Positions 20,351 to 31,622 of a stretch of DNA of 64,000 nt are shown here, piece by piece. Numbering within the stretch: position 1 is the first letter of the stretch; every line of letters starts with the position of its first letter. The notes beneath the pieces are model-generated. The model was given only the letters and a program-made list of their open reading frames with translations. It did not search any database and had not been told where the DNA came from. The stretch is from Bin87 sp965220105 (GTDB lineage: Bacteria; Chloroflexota; Dehalococcoidia; Lucifugimonadales; UBA3495): contig OZ244811.1 in the NCBI GenBank assembly GCA_965220105.1, forward strand, positions 62,001 through 126,000. The letters run 5' to 3'. The position numbers were made by a program, and so were the translations under genes.

Positions 20351-20415
20351 TAAACTGGCTTGACGCCCAAGCGGATGGTTTTGCCGGATGAAGCAAATGC
20401 CCACGGAGGATAGCC

Positions 20416-21570
20416 GTGATTGACTTGATGTTGAACGAAGAAGAACGCATGCTCCAGAATCTAGTGCGCGATTTCGCGGAACGCGAAGTAATGCCCCGCA
20501 GCGCCGAGCTGGACGAGAAGGCCGAATTCTCCTGGGACAACTGGCGCGGCATGGCTCAATTGGGTCTAACCGGCATCGGCGTTGACCCGGCCTACGGCGG
20601 CAGCGGCGGCGGATTCCGCCAGTCGTCCATTGCCATCGCCGAGATGGCCCGGGCCGACGTGGCGGCCAGCGTAACCCTCGCGGCCCACCTGGGTCTGGGC
20701 GTGGAGACCATCGCGCGCTTCGGCAACGAGGAGCAGAAGCAGCAGTACATCCCCTCGCTGGCCTCCGGCAAGGGCATCGCCGCCTGGGCGCTCACCGAAC
20801 CCGGCAGCGGCTCGGATGCGGCGGCCATGGCGACCACGGCGATCCGCCGGAACGGCTCCTGGGTGCTCAACGGCTCCAAGCAGTTCATCACCAATGCCGA
20901 GATGGCGGAGACGCTCGTGGTGTTTGCCAACCAGGATCGTTCCGCAGGGTACCGGGGCGTTTGCGCCTTCATCGTGCCGGCCGGCACGCCCGGAATGGCC
21001 ATCAACCCCCAGCACAACAAGATGGGGATCCGGGCCTCCAGCACCTGCGAGATCGTCTTCGATGATGCGGAAATCCCTTCCGAGAACATCATAGGCGAGC
21101 CCGGCATGGGGTTCCGGTACGCGATGGACATCCTGGATTCCAGCCGAATATCCATCGGCGCCCAGTGCGTCGGCATCGGGCAGGCCGCGCTGGAAGAGGC
21201 CGTCCGGTACGCTCAGCTCCGGGAAACCTTCGGCAAGCCTTTGGCGCACCACCAGGCCATCCAGTTCAAGCTGGCCGACATGGCCACCGCCGTCCATTCG
21301 GCCCGGGTCGCCACTATGCACGCCGCCACCCTGCGCGACCAGGGACTGCCCTTCATCAACGAGGCATCCATGGCCAAACTCATCGCCTCCGAGATGTGCA
21401 ACAACGCCGCGTACGAGGCGATGCAAATTCACGGCGGCATCGGATTCTTCAAGGAATCGCGCATCGAAAGGATTTTCCGCGACGCGCGGGTTACCACCAT
21501 CTACGAAGGCACTTCCGAGGTCCAGCGCATGATCATAGCGCGCCAGGTGTTGGCCCAGTACCCGGTCTGA
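20416..21570 (+). CDS. Acyl-CoA dehydrogenase
   Basis: 384 residues, the usual length. It has the FAD-site motif WALTEPGSGSDAAAM, the second signature QIHGGIGFFKESRIERIFRD, and the catalytic-base region TIYEGTSEVQRM. It oxidises an acyl-CoA to the 2-enoyl-CoA, passing electrons to ETF. Its place between the acyl-CoA mutase and methylmalonyl-CoA epimerase suggests short or branched-chain acyl-CoA breakdown leading to propionyl-CoA. The chain-length preference is not readable. Confidence 0.93.
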   Translation: MIDLMLNEEERMLQNLVRDFAEREVMPRSAELDEKAEFSWDNWRGMAQLGLTGIGVDPAYGGSGGGFRQSSIAIAEMARADVAASVTLAAHLGLGVETIARFGNEEQKQQYIPSLASGKGIAAWALTEPGSGSDAAAMATTAIRRNGSWVLNGSKQFITNAEMAETLVVFANQDRSAGYRGVCAFIVPAGTPGMAINPQHNKMGIRASSTCEIVFDDAEIPSENIIGEPGMGFRYAMDILDSSRISIGAQCVGIGQAALEEAVRYAQLRETFGKPLAHHQAIQFKLADMATAVHSARVATMHAATLRDQGLPFINEASMAKLIASEMCNNAAYEAMQIHGGIGFFKESRIERIFRDARVTTIYEGTSEVQRMIIARQVLAQYPV

Positions 21571-21599
21571 CCACAACCGCCACGGGAGGGTATAGCAGA

Positions 21600-22010
21600 A
21601 TGGCCGAGGTTTGCGCCGTCAATTACGTCGACCACGTCGGCGTCGCCGTCAACGACATCCGGGTTGCGCTGGACTTCTTCAACGCAACGTTCGGCACCCC
21701 CGAAGCGGAGGTCGTTGATCTGGATGACCAGGGTGTACGCGCCTGTCTCATCGAGGTCGGCCAGACCCGCATCGAGCTGCTGCAACCCCTGACTCCCGAG
21801 AGCGCCGTAGGCCGCTTCATCGAACGGCGCGGCGAGGGCCTGCATCATTTGGCCCTCAACGTGGACGATATCGCCGGCAAGCTCCGAATACTCTCCGCCA
21901 ACGGTCTGTCGCTGGTGGACAACGAACCCAGGCATGGCCTGTCCGGCACGATCGCCTTCGTACATCCTCGTTCCGTGTTCGGCGTGCTCACAGAACTGGT
22001 CGAGAACTAG
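21600..22010 (+). CDS. mce: Methylmalonyl-CoA epimerase
   Basis: 136 residues of the VOC/glyoxalase fold. Metal ligands are visible as His in VDHVGVAV, Glu in RIELLQP, His in GEGLHHLALNV and Glu in LTELVEN. It interconverts (S)- and (R)-methylmalonyl-CoA, giving the mutase its substrate. The longer open frame upstream is an overlap with the dehydrogenase gene; ATG at 21600 with GGGAGGG at 21584-21590 marks the true start. It lies 29 bp after the dehydrogenase gene and is surely in one transcript with it. Confidence 0.9.
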   Translation: MAEVCAVNYVDHVGVAVNDIRVALDFFNATFGTPEAEVVDLDDQGVRACLIEVGQTRIELLQPLTPESAVGRFIERRGEGLHHLALNVDDIAGKLRILSANGLSLVDNEPRHGLSGTIAFVHPRSVFGVLTELVEN

Positions 22011-22057
22011 GCCGCGCCGCCGGCTCGGCACCGCCGGGCAACTTGGGAGTTGATGCG

Positions 22058-23080
22058 GTGCCGGCGCACGTGGTTTTCGGCGACACCTTCCTGGTCGCGG
22101 AACGCATCCGGACGTTACGTGATGAGGCCGGCGCCGCCGATCTGATGGACTCCAACCGTCAGCGCGTGACGGCGGGGCAGGTTCCGCCCGCTGAAGTGCT
22201 GGCGATGTGCTACTCCATGCCCTTCCTGGAACCGACGCGACTGGTCGAGGTGGAAGGAGCCCTGGCCACCCAGGAACCCACCGGAAACAGTCGACCCGGC
22301 CCAGGTTCCCGCGGTCGGGGCAACCGGCGTTCGTCGGGCGACCTGGGGGGCTGGGGACAGATTGCGGAGGCGATCCCGCAGTTCCCGGATACGACGATGC
22401 TCGTGTTCGTCGACGGCGCGATCACAGACCGCAACCCGTTGCTGCGGGCATTGGCTGAGCATGCCACCGTACACCGCCAGTCGGCCCCGACCGGGGCCGG
22501 CCTGGACCGGTGGATCAAGCAAACCGCGGATGCAAAGGGGGGGGCCATCACTCCGCCGGCCATCCGCGCGATGTCCGAAATGGTGGGCAACGATTTGTGG
22601 ACGCTGGACCGGGAACTGGAAAAACTGTCCCTGTTTGCCGCCGGCCGGGAAATCAACGAATCGGACGTGCGGACGCTGGTTCCCTACGCCCAGGATACCA
22701 ACATCTTCACCGCCGTCGATGCCATCGTTGACGGCCGTGCCGGGGAAGCCATCCGCGCGTTGGCGCAACTGCTCAACGACGGCGTCGAACCGCAGTACGT
22801 CATCGCCATGATCGAGCGGCAGTTGCGGCTCATGGCGTTGGCCAGGGACCTTACCGACCGTGCGGCGCCGGCCGACGAGTTCGGACCCCGGATGGGCACC
22901 AATTCCGACTTCGTGGTACGCAAGACCATGGGTCAGGCGCGCCGCACCTCTCTCGCCAACATCAGCCGCATGTATGATCGGGCGCTCAAGAGCGACCTGG
23001 ACATCAAGACCGGTCGGATGGAGCCATCGGTGTGCCTTGAGTTGCTGGTGGCCGACTTGACGATGCCTCAGATCGTTTAG
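22058..23080 (+). CDS. holA: DNA polymerase III delta subunit
   Basis: About 340 residues matching the HolA clamp-loader subunit: VVFGDTFLVAERIRTL at the start, a divergent AAA+ region with LVEVEGAL and TMLVFVDGA, GGAITPPAIRAMSEMVGNDLWTLDRELEKL, and a C-terminal helical collar ending SVCLELLVADL. It opens the sliding clamp during clamp loading. GTG at 22058 is preferred because GGGAG (22045-22049) lies eight bases upstream; TTG at 22043 precedes that site. Its stop codon overlaps that of the convergent oppD-like gene. Confidence 0.87.
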   Translation: MPAHVVFGDTFLVAERIRTLRDEAGAADLMDSNRQRVTAGQVPPAEVLAMCYSMPFLEPTRLVEVEGALATQEPTGNSRPGPGSRGRGNRRSSGDLGGWGQIAEAIPQFPDTTMLVFVDGAITDRNPLLRALAEHATVHRQSAPTGAGLDRWIKQTADAKGGAITPPAIRAMSEMVGNDLWTLDRELEKLSLFAAGREINESDVRTLVPYAQDTNIFTAVDAIVDGRAGEAIRALAQLLNDGVEPQYVIAMIERQLRLMALARDLTDRAAPADEFGPRMGTNSDFVVRKTMGQARRTSLANISRMYDRALKSDLDIKTGRMEPSVCLELLVADLTMPQIV

Positions 23081-24063
23081 GTTACCCCGTCCGGGTAGGT
23101 AACCGGGTTATAACAGGCGACCAGGTGTCCGGCGGCTAATTCGGCCAGCGCCGGTGGGGCCTGTTCCCGGCACCGGGCCAGCGCTTTGGGACAACGGGGG
23201 ACAAAGGGGCACTGTTCCTCCATGTTGATCAGGTCGGGCGGCGTGCCCCGCAGCGCGTTCAGCCGGCGCCCGGCAGAGTCCACACGCGGCAGCGTTTGCA
23301 GGAGCGACCAGGTGTACGGGTGCCGGGGTTGCTGGAATATCGGCAACAGTTCGGCGTGTTCCACCAAGTGCCCGGCATACATCACGCCCACCCGTCGCGC
23401 CATGTTGGCGACGACTCCCATATCGTGGGTGATCAGGAGGATGGCAGACTTGGAATCCCGGCTCAATTCCTTCAGGCGTTCCAGGATTTCCGCCTGCAAC
23501 GTGACGTCGACGCTGGAGGTAACCTCATCAGCAATGAGCAGCCGCGGTCGCATCACCAGGGCCATGGCCAGCATCACCCGTTGGCACTGACCCCCGCTGA
23601 GCGTGAACGGGTACGTTCCCATGATGCGCCGGGGGTCCGGAACGCCCAATTCCCGCAGCATTTCCTGGCAGACGGCGCCAGCGGCCCGGCGGTTCAGATG
23701 GGAATGGGTGATAATCACCTCAGTCAGCTGGGCGCCGATGGTTTGAACCGGGTTCAGCGCAGCCTGCGCGTCCTGAAACACCAGAGACATGGTCTTGCCC
23801 CGCAGTTGGCGCATGTATTCGTCGGAGGCTGTAACCAGATCAACTCCGTCGAAGAGAATCCGGCCCCTGGTGATGGCTCCGTTGTCGGGGAGCAGGCCCA
23901 TCACCGACAGAGCCAGGGCGCTCTTGCCCGCCCCGCTTTCGCCCACCACGCAGAAAATCTCTTCCTCTTCCTGGGTGAACGAAACACCGTTGACCGCGTG
24001 GACGGTTCCGTTGGGCACCTGGAACTCCACGTGCAGGTCCTCAACTTGCAAAACCGGCGGCAC
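23077..24063 (-). CDS. Oligopeptide/dipeptide ABC transporter ATP-binding protein (OppD/DppD-like)
   Basis: 328 residues. Walker A is GESGAGKSAL, the signature motif is LSGGQCQRVML, and the Walker B region reads LLIADEVTSSVDVTLQ instead of the usual ADEPTTALDVT. The C-terminal cysteine cluster CPFVPRCPKALARC is the oligo_HPY domain of peptide importers. It energises peptide or similar uptake through membrane permeases. The nearest permeases and binding protein are 20 kb away (42412-46201), and no OppF partner is seen, so the pairing is uncertain. It is convergent with holA, with four overlapping bases. Confidence 0.88.
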   Translation of the reverse strand: MPPVLQVEDLHVEFQVPNGTVHAVNGVSFTQEEEEIFCVVGESGAGKSALALSVMGLLPDNGAITRGRILFDGVDLVTASDEYMRQLRGKTMSLVFQDAQAALNPVQTIGAQLTEVIITHSHLNRRAAGAVCQEMLRELGVPDPRRIMGTYPFTLSGGQCQRVMLAMALVMRPRLLIADEVTSSVDVTLQAEILERLKELSRDSKSAILLITHDMGVVANMARRVGVMYAGHLVEHAELLPIFQQPRHPYTWSLLQTLPRVDSAGRRLNALRGTPPDLINMEEQCPFVPRCPKALARCREQAPPALAELAAGHLVACYNPVTYPDGVT

Positions 24064-24065
24064 GG

Positions 24066-24737
24066 TCAGTGCACCGTTACCGAAGGTTTGGCCGAGGAGG
24101 TCGTCAGGTCGACGGGTTCAATGCGACCGGCCCGCACCTCGGCTACGAATTCCTCCAGGGATGTCACGGGCCGGTGGAACAGGGTTGCCGCGGCGCCGAT
24201 CTGGTGCAGTCGGTGAGCGTCACTGCCGCCGGTGCCGGGGAGTGCCAGTCGTTCCCGCAGGTCTACCGAGAAGCTGTTTTCGTCGCCGGCGCCGCGACCG
24301 TTGCAGGACTCAACTGCATCGAATATCCGCATGTCCGGGTCGGCGACGGCTCGCTCCAGCATCCCGGCCCGCAGCTCGGGGTCCTGGCCCGGATCCGACA
24401 GATAACGGCGACGGTAGGGATGCGCCGCGATCAGCACGGCGCCCAAGCTGTCTGCCTCCGCTCGCAGGAAGCCGGGTTTGTGCATCCCAAATCGATAGCG
24501 GTTCAGTCCAAACACCAGCACGTGCCCGGCGTCGGTGTTTATCTCGGCTCCGGGCAACACCAGGATGCCGTGCCGTTGCGTGAGGGTGGCCGCGCAGTGG
24601 GTGGACCAGAAATCGTCGTGCTCGGTCAGGCACACACCGTCCAGACCCGCAGCGCGTGCGGCGTCCACTAGGTCGTCCACCGAAATGAAACTATCGTCCG
24701 ACTTTGGATAGGTATGGGCGTGGAGGTCAATCAACAA
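24066..24737 (-). CDS. PHP-domain phosphoesterase
   Basis: 223 residues with the PHP metal-binding motifs DLHAHTYPKSDD, LTEHDDFW, and a late GTGGSDAH. Relatives include TrpH/RNase AM-type 5'-3' exonucleases, phosphatases and histidinol phosphatase, so the substrate is open. It ends 2 bp before the start of the oppD-like gene on the same strand. The 147-bp gap to ftsK upstream shows nothing clear. Confidence 0.82.
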   Translation of the reverse strand: MLIDLHAHTYPKSDDSFISVDDLVDAARAAGLDGVCLTEHDDFWSTHCAATLTQRHGILVLPGAEINTDAGHVLVFGLNRYRFGMHKPGFLRAEADSLGAVLIAAHPYRRRYLSDPGQDPELRAGMLERAVADPDMRIFDAVESCNGRGAGDENSFSVDLRERLALPGTGGSDAHRLHQIGAAATLFHRPVTSLEEFVAEVRAGRIEPVDLTTSSAKPSVTVH

Positions 24738-24884
24738 AACGGCACCAATGCTTGCCAGCCGATGCCATCATACCATCGAATAAGCGGCCGAACGAAATGA
24801 AACCCAGCGGCCCACCGTGACGTTCAAAGTAACCCGCGCAGCAATTACCGACGGCGCGGTGCGTCGGGTGGTCAGGCCGAGTAT

Positions 24885-27065
24885 CTAACTGCCGACGACC
24901 AGTCCTTCGCCCTTCAATTCTTCGATGATTTCGTCGGCGATGGATTTGCGGATTTTCAGCCGCCGTTCCAACATCTCCGAGCTGAGCCGGGGGTTCCGCA
25001 ACGCCAGGTCTCTCGCCTGATCCAGGATGCCGCCCGCGTCCGGCTGGTCAGGATCAGCGCCGCCGGCCGGTTCGCCCGGGGCGGTCTCACCGTCGATGTC
25101 GTCGAGGACGAGGGGCGGCAGTGGCGGCCCGGCCTGTTGACGCCAGAACTGGGTGATTCGGTCTGTTTCTTCGTCGTACACCAGGGTTCCCTGGCCGCGG
25201 CGCGCTTTGGGGAAGTCGTTGTTGAGGAGGAGCAAGTCGCCCCGGCCCATCAGCGCCTCCGCTCCCGCTCCGTCAAGGATTACCCGGGAATCAACCTGGG
25301 ACGCCACCGCGAAGGCCACCCGGGCCGGCACGTTGGCCTTCAGCAGCCCGGTTACCACCTTCACCGAAGGACGCTGGGTGGCCAGCACCATGTGGATTCC
25401 GGCGGCCCGGCCCAACTGGGCCAAGCGTACCAGCTGTTGCTCAACTTCCAGCCCGCCGGTCATCATCAAGTCCGCTAGCTCGTCAACTATCAGCACCAGG
25501 AAGGGCATGGGATCCGCGGCTTTGGCGTTGTACCCGGCGATGTTGCGGGCCCCCTCCGCTTCCATCATCCGGTAACGCCGAGTCATCTCGTTGATCAGAC
25601 CTCGCAGCGCCGGGTATACCTCGTCGGGCTCCACGATGACGGGCAGGGCCAGGTGGGGTATGCCGTTGAAGGGAGTTAGCTCGACTCGCTTGGGGTCGAC
25701 CATGATCATCCGCAGCTCGTCGGGCGGGCGCGTCATCAGCAGGGACGCAACCAGGGAGTTGATGCAGACGCTCTTGCCGGAACCGGTGGCGCCGGCGATG
25801 AGCAGGTGCGGCATGGCGGCGAGGTCCAGCACCAGCGACTGACCGCCGGCGTCTTCACCCAAGGCAAATGCCAGGCCGCCTTTACTCACGATCTTCTGGA
25901 ACTCCGCGCCTTCCACGATGGAACGCATCAATACCTTGCCGGGCGACGGGTTGGGCACTTCCAGGCCGACCAGTCCTTCGCCGGGTTCCGGGGTCTCGAT
26001 GATGCGGATGTACGGGCTCTTGAGGGCCAGCGCCAGATCCTTCTGCCGTTTGGCGATGTCGCCCACGCGGACCCGGCTGGGTCGTTGCCCGGTGCGCCCG
26101 CCATCTCGACCGATCTTTTCGGGCATATATCCGGGCACCAGGCCGAATCGGAAAACCCGCGGGCCGGCTTTCACTTCCTCCACGTCCACGTAAACACCGT
26201 GTTCGCTGAGGGCGTCGATGATCTCATCCGACATGTGGGCGATGGCCGCCTGGTCGATGTGGTGAGGCTCGGCCGGCGCCAATACGTCGACTGGCGGGAG
26301 TTGCCAGGCGCTGCTCCTGGCGGCGGGCCCAGCCGGCGCCGGTATCGACACCGGCATGGGTGCAACTTCGTCGGGCTCGCGTGGCGCAGCGACGCGCGGA
26401 CTCTTTCTGTTGCGGGGCGGCTCCGCTGACGCTGGCGTCCGGGCCCGCCGGGTAAGAGCGCCCAGCTTGACCGCACCGTTGCCGGCTACTATCGTACCCC
26501 GGCCGGCCCAGCTGAATACCCGGGCCGTCGCAACACCGACCTTTTTCAGCGTCCACCAGACGCCAATCCCAATCCGACGCAACACCGAATAGTAATGCCG
26601 GGCCCCGTTGGGAATGACCAGCAGGCCGGCCAGCATCACCGAGACGGCCAGTTGGACCGCCGCCGCTACCGGGTTACCGCCCGTCAGGGCATAACCCCAG
26701 GCCCCGGCGAATCCATAGGTGTACAGCGCCCCGGACGACCCTCGCACGACGGACAAACCGATTACGGCGGCAACAATGGCGATTGTCCCAAGGATCCACC
26801 AGCGCCAATGGCGTACGAACGCGCCGCGCCGGTGCAGCAAAAACGCCAGACCCACCACGGCGTACAAGGCCACCGCAACCCAACCGTAGGCGAGCGTGCC
26901 ACCAAGCCAGGCAGCGAGACCGCCCAGATCCAGCCACGCTACCAAAACGGTTGCCACGCTGAGCAACACCCAAAACCCGACCTCAATGCCAACCCTGGCC
27001 CAGGAAATCGTGGAGCGCGTACTGGAGGTCCCCTTGCGGCTTCCGGACACAACAGCGGCGGACAT
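24885..27065 (-). CDS. ftsK: DNA translocase FtsK/SpoIIIE
   Basis: 726 residues. Four hydrophobic segments lie in the first 160 residues, then a linker (about 200-270), the motor domain with Walker A GATGSGKSVCIN and VDELADLMMTGG, and a C-terminal winged-helix gamma domain (ARDLALRNPRLSSEMLERRLKI). It pumps chromosomal DNA at the division septum. It follows the RNase J gene on the same strand after 143 bp. Confidence 0.95.
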   Translation of the reverse strand: MSAAVVSGSRKGTSSTRSTISWARVGIEVGFWVLLSVATVLVAWLDLGGLAAWLGGTLAYGWVAVALYAVVGLAFLLHRRGAFVRHWRWWILGTIAIVAAVIGLSVVRGSSGALYTYGFAGAWGYALTGGNPVAAAVQLAVSVMLAGLLVIPNGARHYYSVLRRIGIGVWWTLKKVGVATARVFSWAGRGTIVAGNGAVKLGALTRRARTPASAEPPRNRKSPRVAAPREPDEVAPMPVSIPAPAGPAARSSAWQLPPVDVLAPAEPHHIDQAAIAHMSDEIIDALSEHGVYVDVEEVKAGPRVFRFGLVPGYMPEKIGRDGGRTGQRPSRVRVGDIAKRQKDLALALKSPYIRIIETPEPGEGLVGLEVPNPSPGKVLMRSIVEGAEFQKIVSKGGLAFALGEDAGGQSLVLDLAAMPHLLIAGATGSGKSVCINSLVASLLMTRPPDELRMIMVDPKRVELTPFNGIPHLALPVIVEPDEVYPALRGLINEMTRRYRMMEAEGARNIAGYNAKAADPMPFLVLIVDELADLMMTGGLEVEQQLVRLAQLGRAAGIHMVLATQRPSVKVVTGLLKANVPARVAFAVASQVDSRVILDGAGAEALMGRGDLLLLNNDFPKARRGQGTLVYDEETDRITQFWRQQAGPPLPPLVLDDIDGETAPGEPAGGADPDQPDAGGILDQARDLALRNPRLSSEMLERRLKIRKSIADEIIEELKGEGLVVGS

Positions 27066-27208
27066 TTTTGCTCTCCTCGGGGACGAGACGACGGCCCGAA
27101 CGCGGATGACGCCGTGAGAATCCCTACTACCAGCGTAACATCACACACGGCCCGGGCCGTGTGGGTAGGCTCCGTGACCCGCCCCACGGCGACGCGGAGC
27201 GCCGGCGG

Positions 27209-28891
<1,683 letters not shown>

Positions 28892-28902
28892 ACCCTCTCC
28901 GG

Positions 28903-29667
28903 TCAGAATAGCCGCTGTTGCCCGGGTGGTGGTTCCTCAGGCGGAGCGGGTGGATCTAAAGTTTCCGGGCCATCATCATTTTCCGGCCCATCGTCGGTCG
29001 GTTGCGGAGCCGGCAGGTCCCAGAAGGACGGGGCGATTGCCGGGGGTTCCGGATCGGTTGCGTAAGCCGCCGGCGTTTCACGGATTCCATGATCGGCGGA
29101 AGCCGGTTCGGCGTCCATACGCAGCACGTCCAGCAGGCCGGCCAGCTTTTGGAAGTCCTCCTCGATGGCGGCGCGCATCTCCTGACGGCGCAAACCCGCC
29201 GCCGGGTGCATGATGGGGAATATCTGCCGGCCGTCGACCGTCCGTAAACGCCCGCGTACCCTGCTGATGCTCTGTCCGGGCAGGAACCGGGAGGTGGAGA
29301 ACCGGCCCAGGGTCACAATCAGCCGGGGGTTGATTAGTTCAATCTGGCGATCCAGGTACTTGGAGCAAGCCGCGATTTCGCCGGGCGTGGGGTCCCGGTT
29401 ATCCGGGGGACGACACTTGACCATATTGGCGATGTACACCTGGTCGCGCGTCATGCCGACGGATTGCAGCAGGTCTTCCAGGAAACCGCCGGCCGGACCG
29501 ACGAACGGACGTCCCTGCCGGTCTTCCTGGTAGCCGGGACCCTCGCCGATGAACAGCAATTCAGCGTCGGCGGGGCCTTCTCCGGGCACTGCATTGGTGC
29601 GGCCCGAATGCAGCGGACAGTCGGTACACGACCTGACCAGCGTGTCCACCTCTTCCAGCGTGTCCAT
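28903..29667 (-). CDS. Family 4 uracil-DNA glycosylase
   Basis: 254 residues from the ATG at 29667. The Fe-S cluster cysteines are visible in CTDCPL, MVKCRPPDN and IAACSKY. The catalytic/uracil-binding motifs are GEGPGYQEDRQGRPFVGPAG and the late MHPAAGLRR. It excises uracil from DNA. The last about 80 residues are an Asp/Pro-rich tail beyond the usual domain end. An upstream ATG at 29724 would overlap acpP and adds residues that do not resemble the family, so 29667 is preferred. Confidence 0.88.
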   Translation of the reverse strand: MDTLEEVDTLVRSCTDCPLHSGRTNAVPGEGPADAELLFIGEGPGYQEDRQGRPFVGPAGGFLEDLLQSVGMTRDQVYIANMVKCRPPDNRDPTPGEIAACSKYLDRQIELINPRLIVTLGRFSTSRFLPGQSISRVRGRLRTVDGRQIFPIMHPAAGLRRQEMRAAIEEDFQKLAGLLDVLRMDAEPASADHGIRETPAAYATDPEPPAIAPSFWDLPAPQPTDDGPENDDGPETLDPPAPPEEPPPGQQRLF

Positions 29668-29707
29668 CAAGCGCCAGCTGTTGCGGCGGGGCGAGGCGGT
29701 GACAGGA

Positions 29708-29968
29708 CTATTTGTCCTGCACACCCTTGCTGTGCAGGTAGTTCACCGCGTCGGCAATCGTATTTATTTCGCCCGCATCCTCGTCGGGAATCTCGATGGT
29801 GTTGCCGTCAGTGCTGAATTCTTCCTCGAAGGCCATAATCAGCTCAACCAGGTCGAGGGAATCGGCGCCGAGGTCATCCTGAAACGAAGACGCTTCGGTG
29901 ACGTCGACGGAATCTACGCCAAGCTTGTCGACCACGATCTCCGTCACTCGCTCAAATACGGTACTCAA
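29708..29968 (-). CDS. acpP: Acyl carrier protein
   Basis: 86 residues, acidic and helical. The phosphopantetheine site is Ser37 in DDLGADSLDLVEL. It carries growing acyl chains in type II fatty acid synthesis. fabD lies two genes upstream in the same run. Confidence 0.95.
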   Translation of the reverse strand: MSTVFERVTEIVVDKLGVDSVDVTEASSFQDDLGADSLDLVELIMAFEEEFSTDGNTIEIPDEDAGEINTIADAVNYLHSKGVQDK

Positions 29969-30036
29969 GACTCAACTCCGTGGGCATTCGGCGCCGAAAC
30001 GCCGGAGGTTGGAATGCTATTGGGAAGGTTGCCAGG

Positions 30037-30501
30037 TCATTTGGCGGTTGATCCGGCGGCGGCGGGCAGGCCAGACATCAAAGTGCCCAGTACCCCATTG
30101 ACGAAACGGGCGCTGCTTTCACTGCCGAACATCGATGCCAATTCCACTGCTTCGTTTACCACGACCTGACGGGGCACCATGACACGATAAGTCAGTTCAT
30201 AGATTGCCACACGCAATATGTTGCGGTCAACGACGGCCAGCAAATTCACTGGAATCGCCGGAGCCAGCCGTTGGATGGTTGCATCCAGGGCTGCCGCGTC
30301 GCCGGTGACTGCATCAATGATACCGGTCGCGGTTCGCCGCACCGACCGGCCGGCGGGCTCTTCGTCGCACAACCAGTCAAGGACGCCTGGGTCGGCGACG
30401 CCCCGGACGTCGGAAGCGCATAGCACCTGCAAGGCCAATACGCGCGCCTGTCGACCGACCGGGCCGATGCGGAGGTTGCGGGAACGCCGCTGGGTTGTCA
30501 A
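30037..30501 (-). CDS. nusB: Transcription antitermination factor NusB
   Basis: 154 residues, all-helical. The N-terminal ARVLALQVLCASDV and the C-terminal VNEAVELASMFGSESSARFVNGVLG motifs are diagnostic. It binds boxA RNA with S10 in rRNA antitermination. It is placed between fabD and acpP on the same strand. Confidence 0.92.
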   Translation of the reverse strand: MTTQRRSRNLRIGPVGRQARVLALQVLCASDVRGVADPGVLDWLCDEEPAGRSVRRTATGIIDAVTGDAAALDATIQRLAPAIPVNLLAVVDRNILRVAIYELTYRVMVPRQVVVNEAVELASMFGSESSARFVNGVLGTLMSGLPAAAGSTAK

Positions 30502-30562
30502 ATCGCCCGAGCTCTATGCAACGGGAACTGGCCTATCCGATTCCAACGGAAACGGACTGGCG

Positions 30563-31528
30563 CTATCCCTGATCTTCCGCAGCTTTGCGAATCGAATCCG
30601 GGTCCGAGAGTGTCATGGCGTCGACGCCCGAATCGATGCGCCGTACCAGGCTGGAGAGGACCCGCGCCGGTCCGAATTCGATAAACCGGTTCACGCCGGT
30701 ATCTACCATGAACCGCACCGAGTGTTTCCACAACACGCAGTTGCAAAGACCGGTCAGCAGCTCCTGGCGAGCCTGCTCGGCGTTGACGATGGGCGCGCCG
30801 GTGGAGTTGGCGATGACCGGGAACTCCGGATCCTGGAGGGCGATTCCATCCACCGCGTCGGTCAATCCCTCCTGGGCCCGCGCCATCAGCTGAGAATGGA
30901 AAGCTCCGCTGACCGCCAGCGGAACCACCTTTTTGGCGCCGCGGGCCGATGCCAGGTCCATGGCCCTGGCCAGCGCTACCTTGTCGCCGCTGATGACTAT
31001 CTGGTCATCGGAGTTGATGTTGGCCAGCTCGACGCCCGAGTCCTGGGCCACCTGCGCCACCGTGTACTCGTCGAGACCAATAATCGCTGCCATGGAGCCG
31101 GGGCGGGCTTCACCGGCCTCGTGCATCAGACGGCCTCGTTCTTGCACCAGGCGGATGCCGTCGGCGAACTGCATCACTCCGCCCACCACCATGGAGGTGT
31201 ATTCGCCCAAGCTGTGGCCGGCAACGAAGGCGGGCTGCGGCGCAATCGGTCCCAGGAACTCCTGCCAGGCGCGCCAAACCGCGATGCTCACCACCATGAT
31301 TGCTGGCTGGGCGTGTGCAGTATCCTGCAGCTCCTCGGAGGGGCCCTCGAATATCAAGCGGGACAAACTCATGCCCAAGCTATCGTCGGCTTCGGCAAAC
31401 ACCGTCCGAGCCGCCGGCGACGCATCATAAAGGGCTCGCCCCATCCCGACTTTCTGGGCGCCCTGACCCGGAAAGATGTAAGAATAAACCGGCGCCAGTT
31501 CGATATCAGTCATAACCCCGCGCTCCAA
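30563..31528 (-). CDS. fabD: Malonyl-CoA:ACP transacylase
   Basis: 321 residues. The opening YIFPGQGAQKVGMG, the nucleophile in AGHSLGEYTSM, and a late histidine region AVSGAFHSQLM form the FabD active site. It loads malonyl groups onto acyl carrier protein. It follows rpmF and yceD as in the classical fatty-acid cluster, but fabH, plsX and fabG are missing from this stretch. Confidence 0.95.
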   Translation of the reverse strand: MERGVMTDIELAPVYSYIFPGQGAQKVGMGRALYDASPAARTVFAEADDSLGMSLSRLIFEGPSEELQDTAHAQPAIMVVSIAVWRAWQEFLGPIAPQPAFVAGHSLGEYTSMVVGGVMQFADGIRLVQERGRLMHEAGEARPGSMAAIIGLDEYTVAQVAQDSGVELANINSDDQIVISGDKVALARAMDLASARGAKKVVPLAVSGAFHSQLMARAQEGLTDAVDGIALQDPEFPVIANSTGAPIVNAEQARQELLTGLCNCVLWKHSVRFMVDTGVNRFIEFGPARVLSSLVRRIDSGVDAMTLSDPDSIRKAAEDQG

Positions 31529-31622
31529 ACTATCTCTGGATACTGATGGATAATTGGCTGGGCCTGGCGGCCTGCTACGTCAACTCCGGCGCCTGAACCC
31601 GGCGCACGGGGTTTTCGGAAAT

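Noticed and set aside
21165..21599. Upstream extension of the epimerase frame
   Set aside because: It lies wholly inside the acyl-CoA dehydrogenase gene in another frame; the ATG at 21600 has a strong ribosome-binding site.
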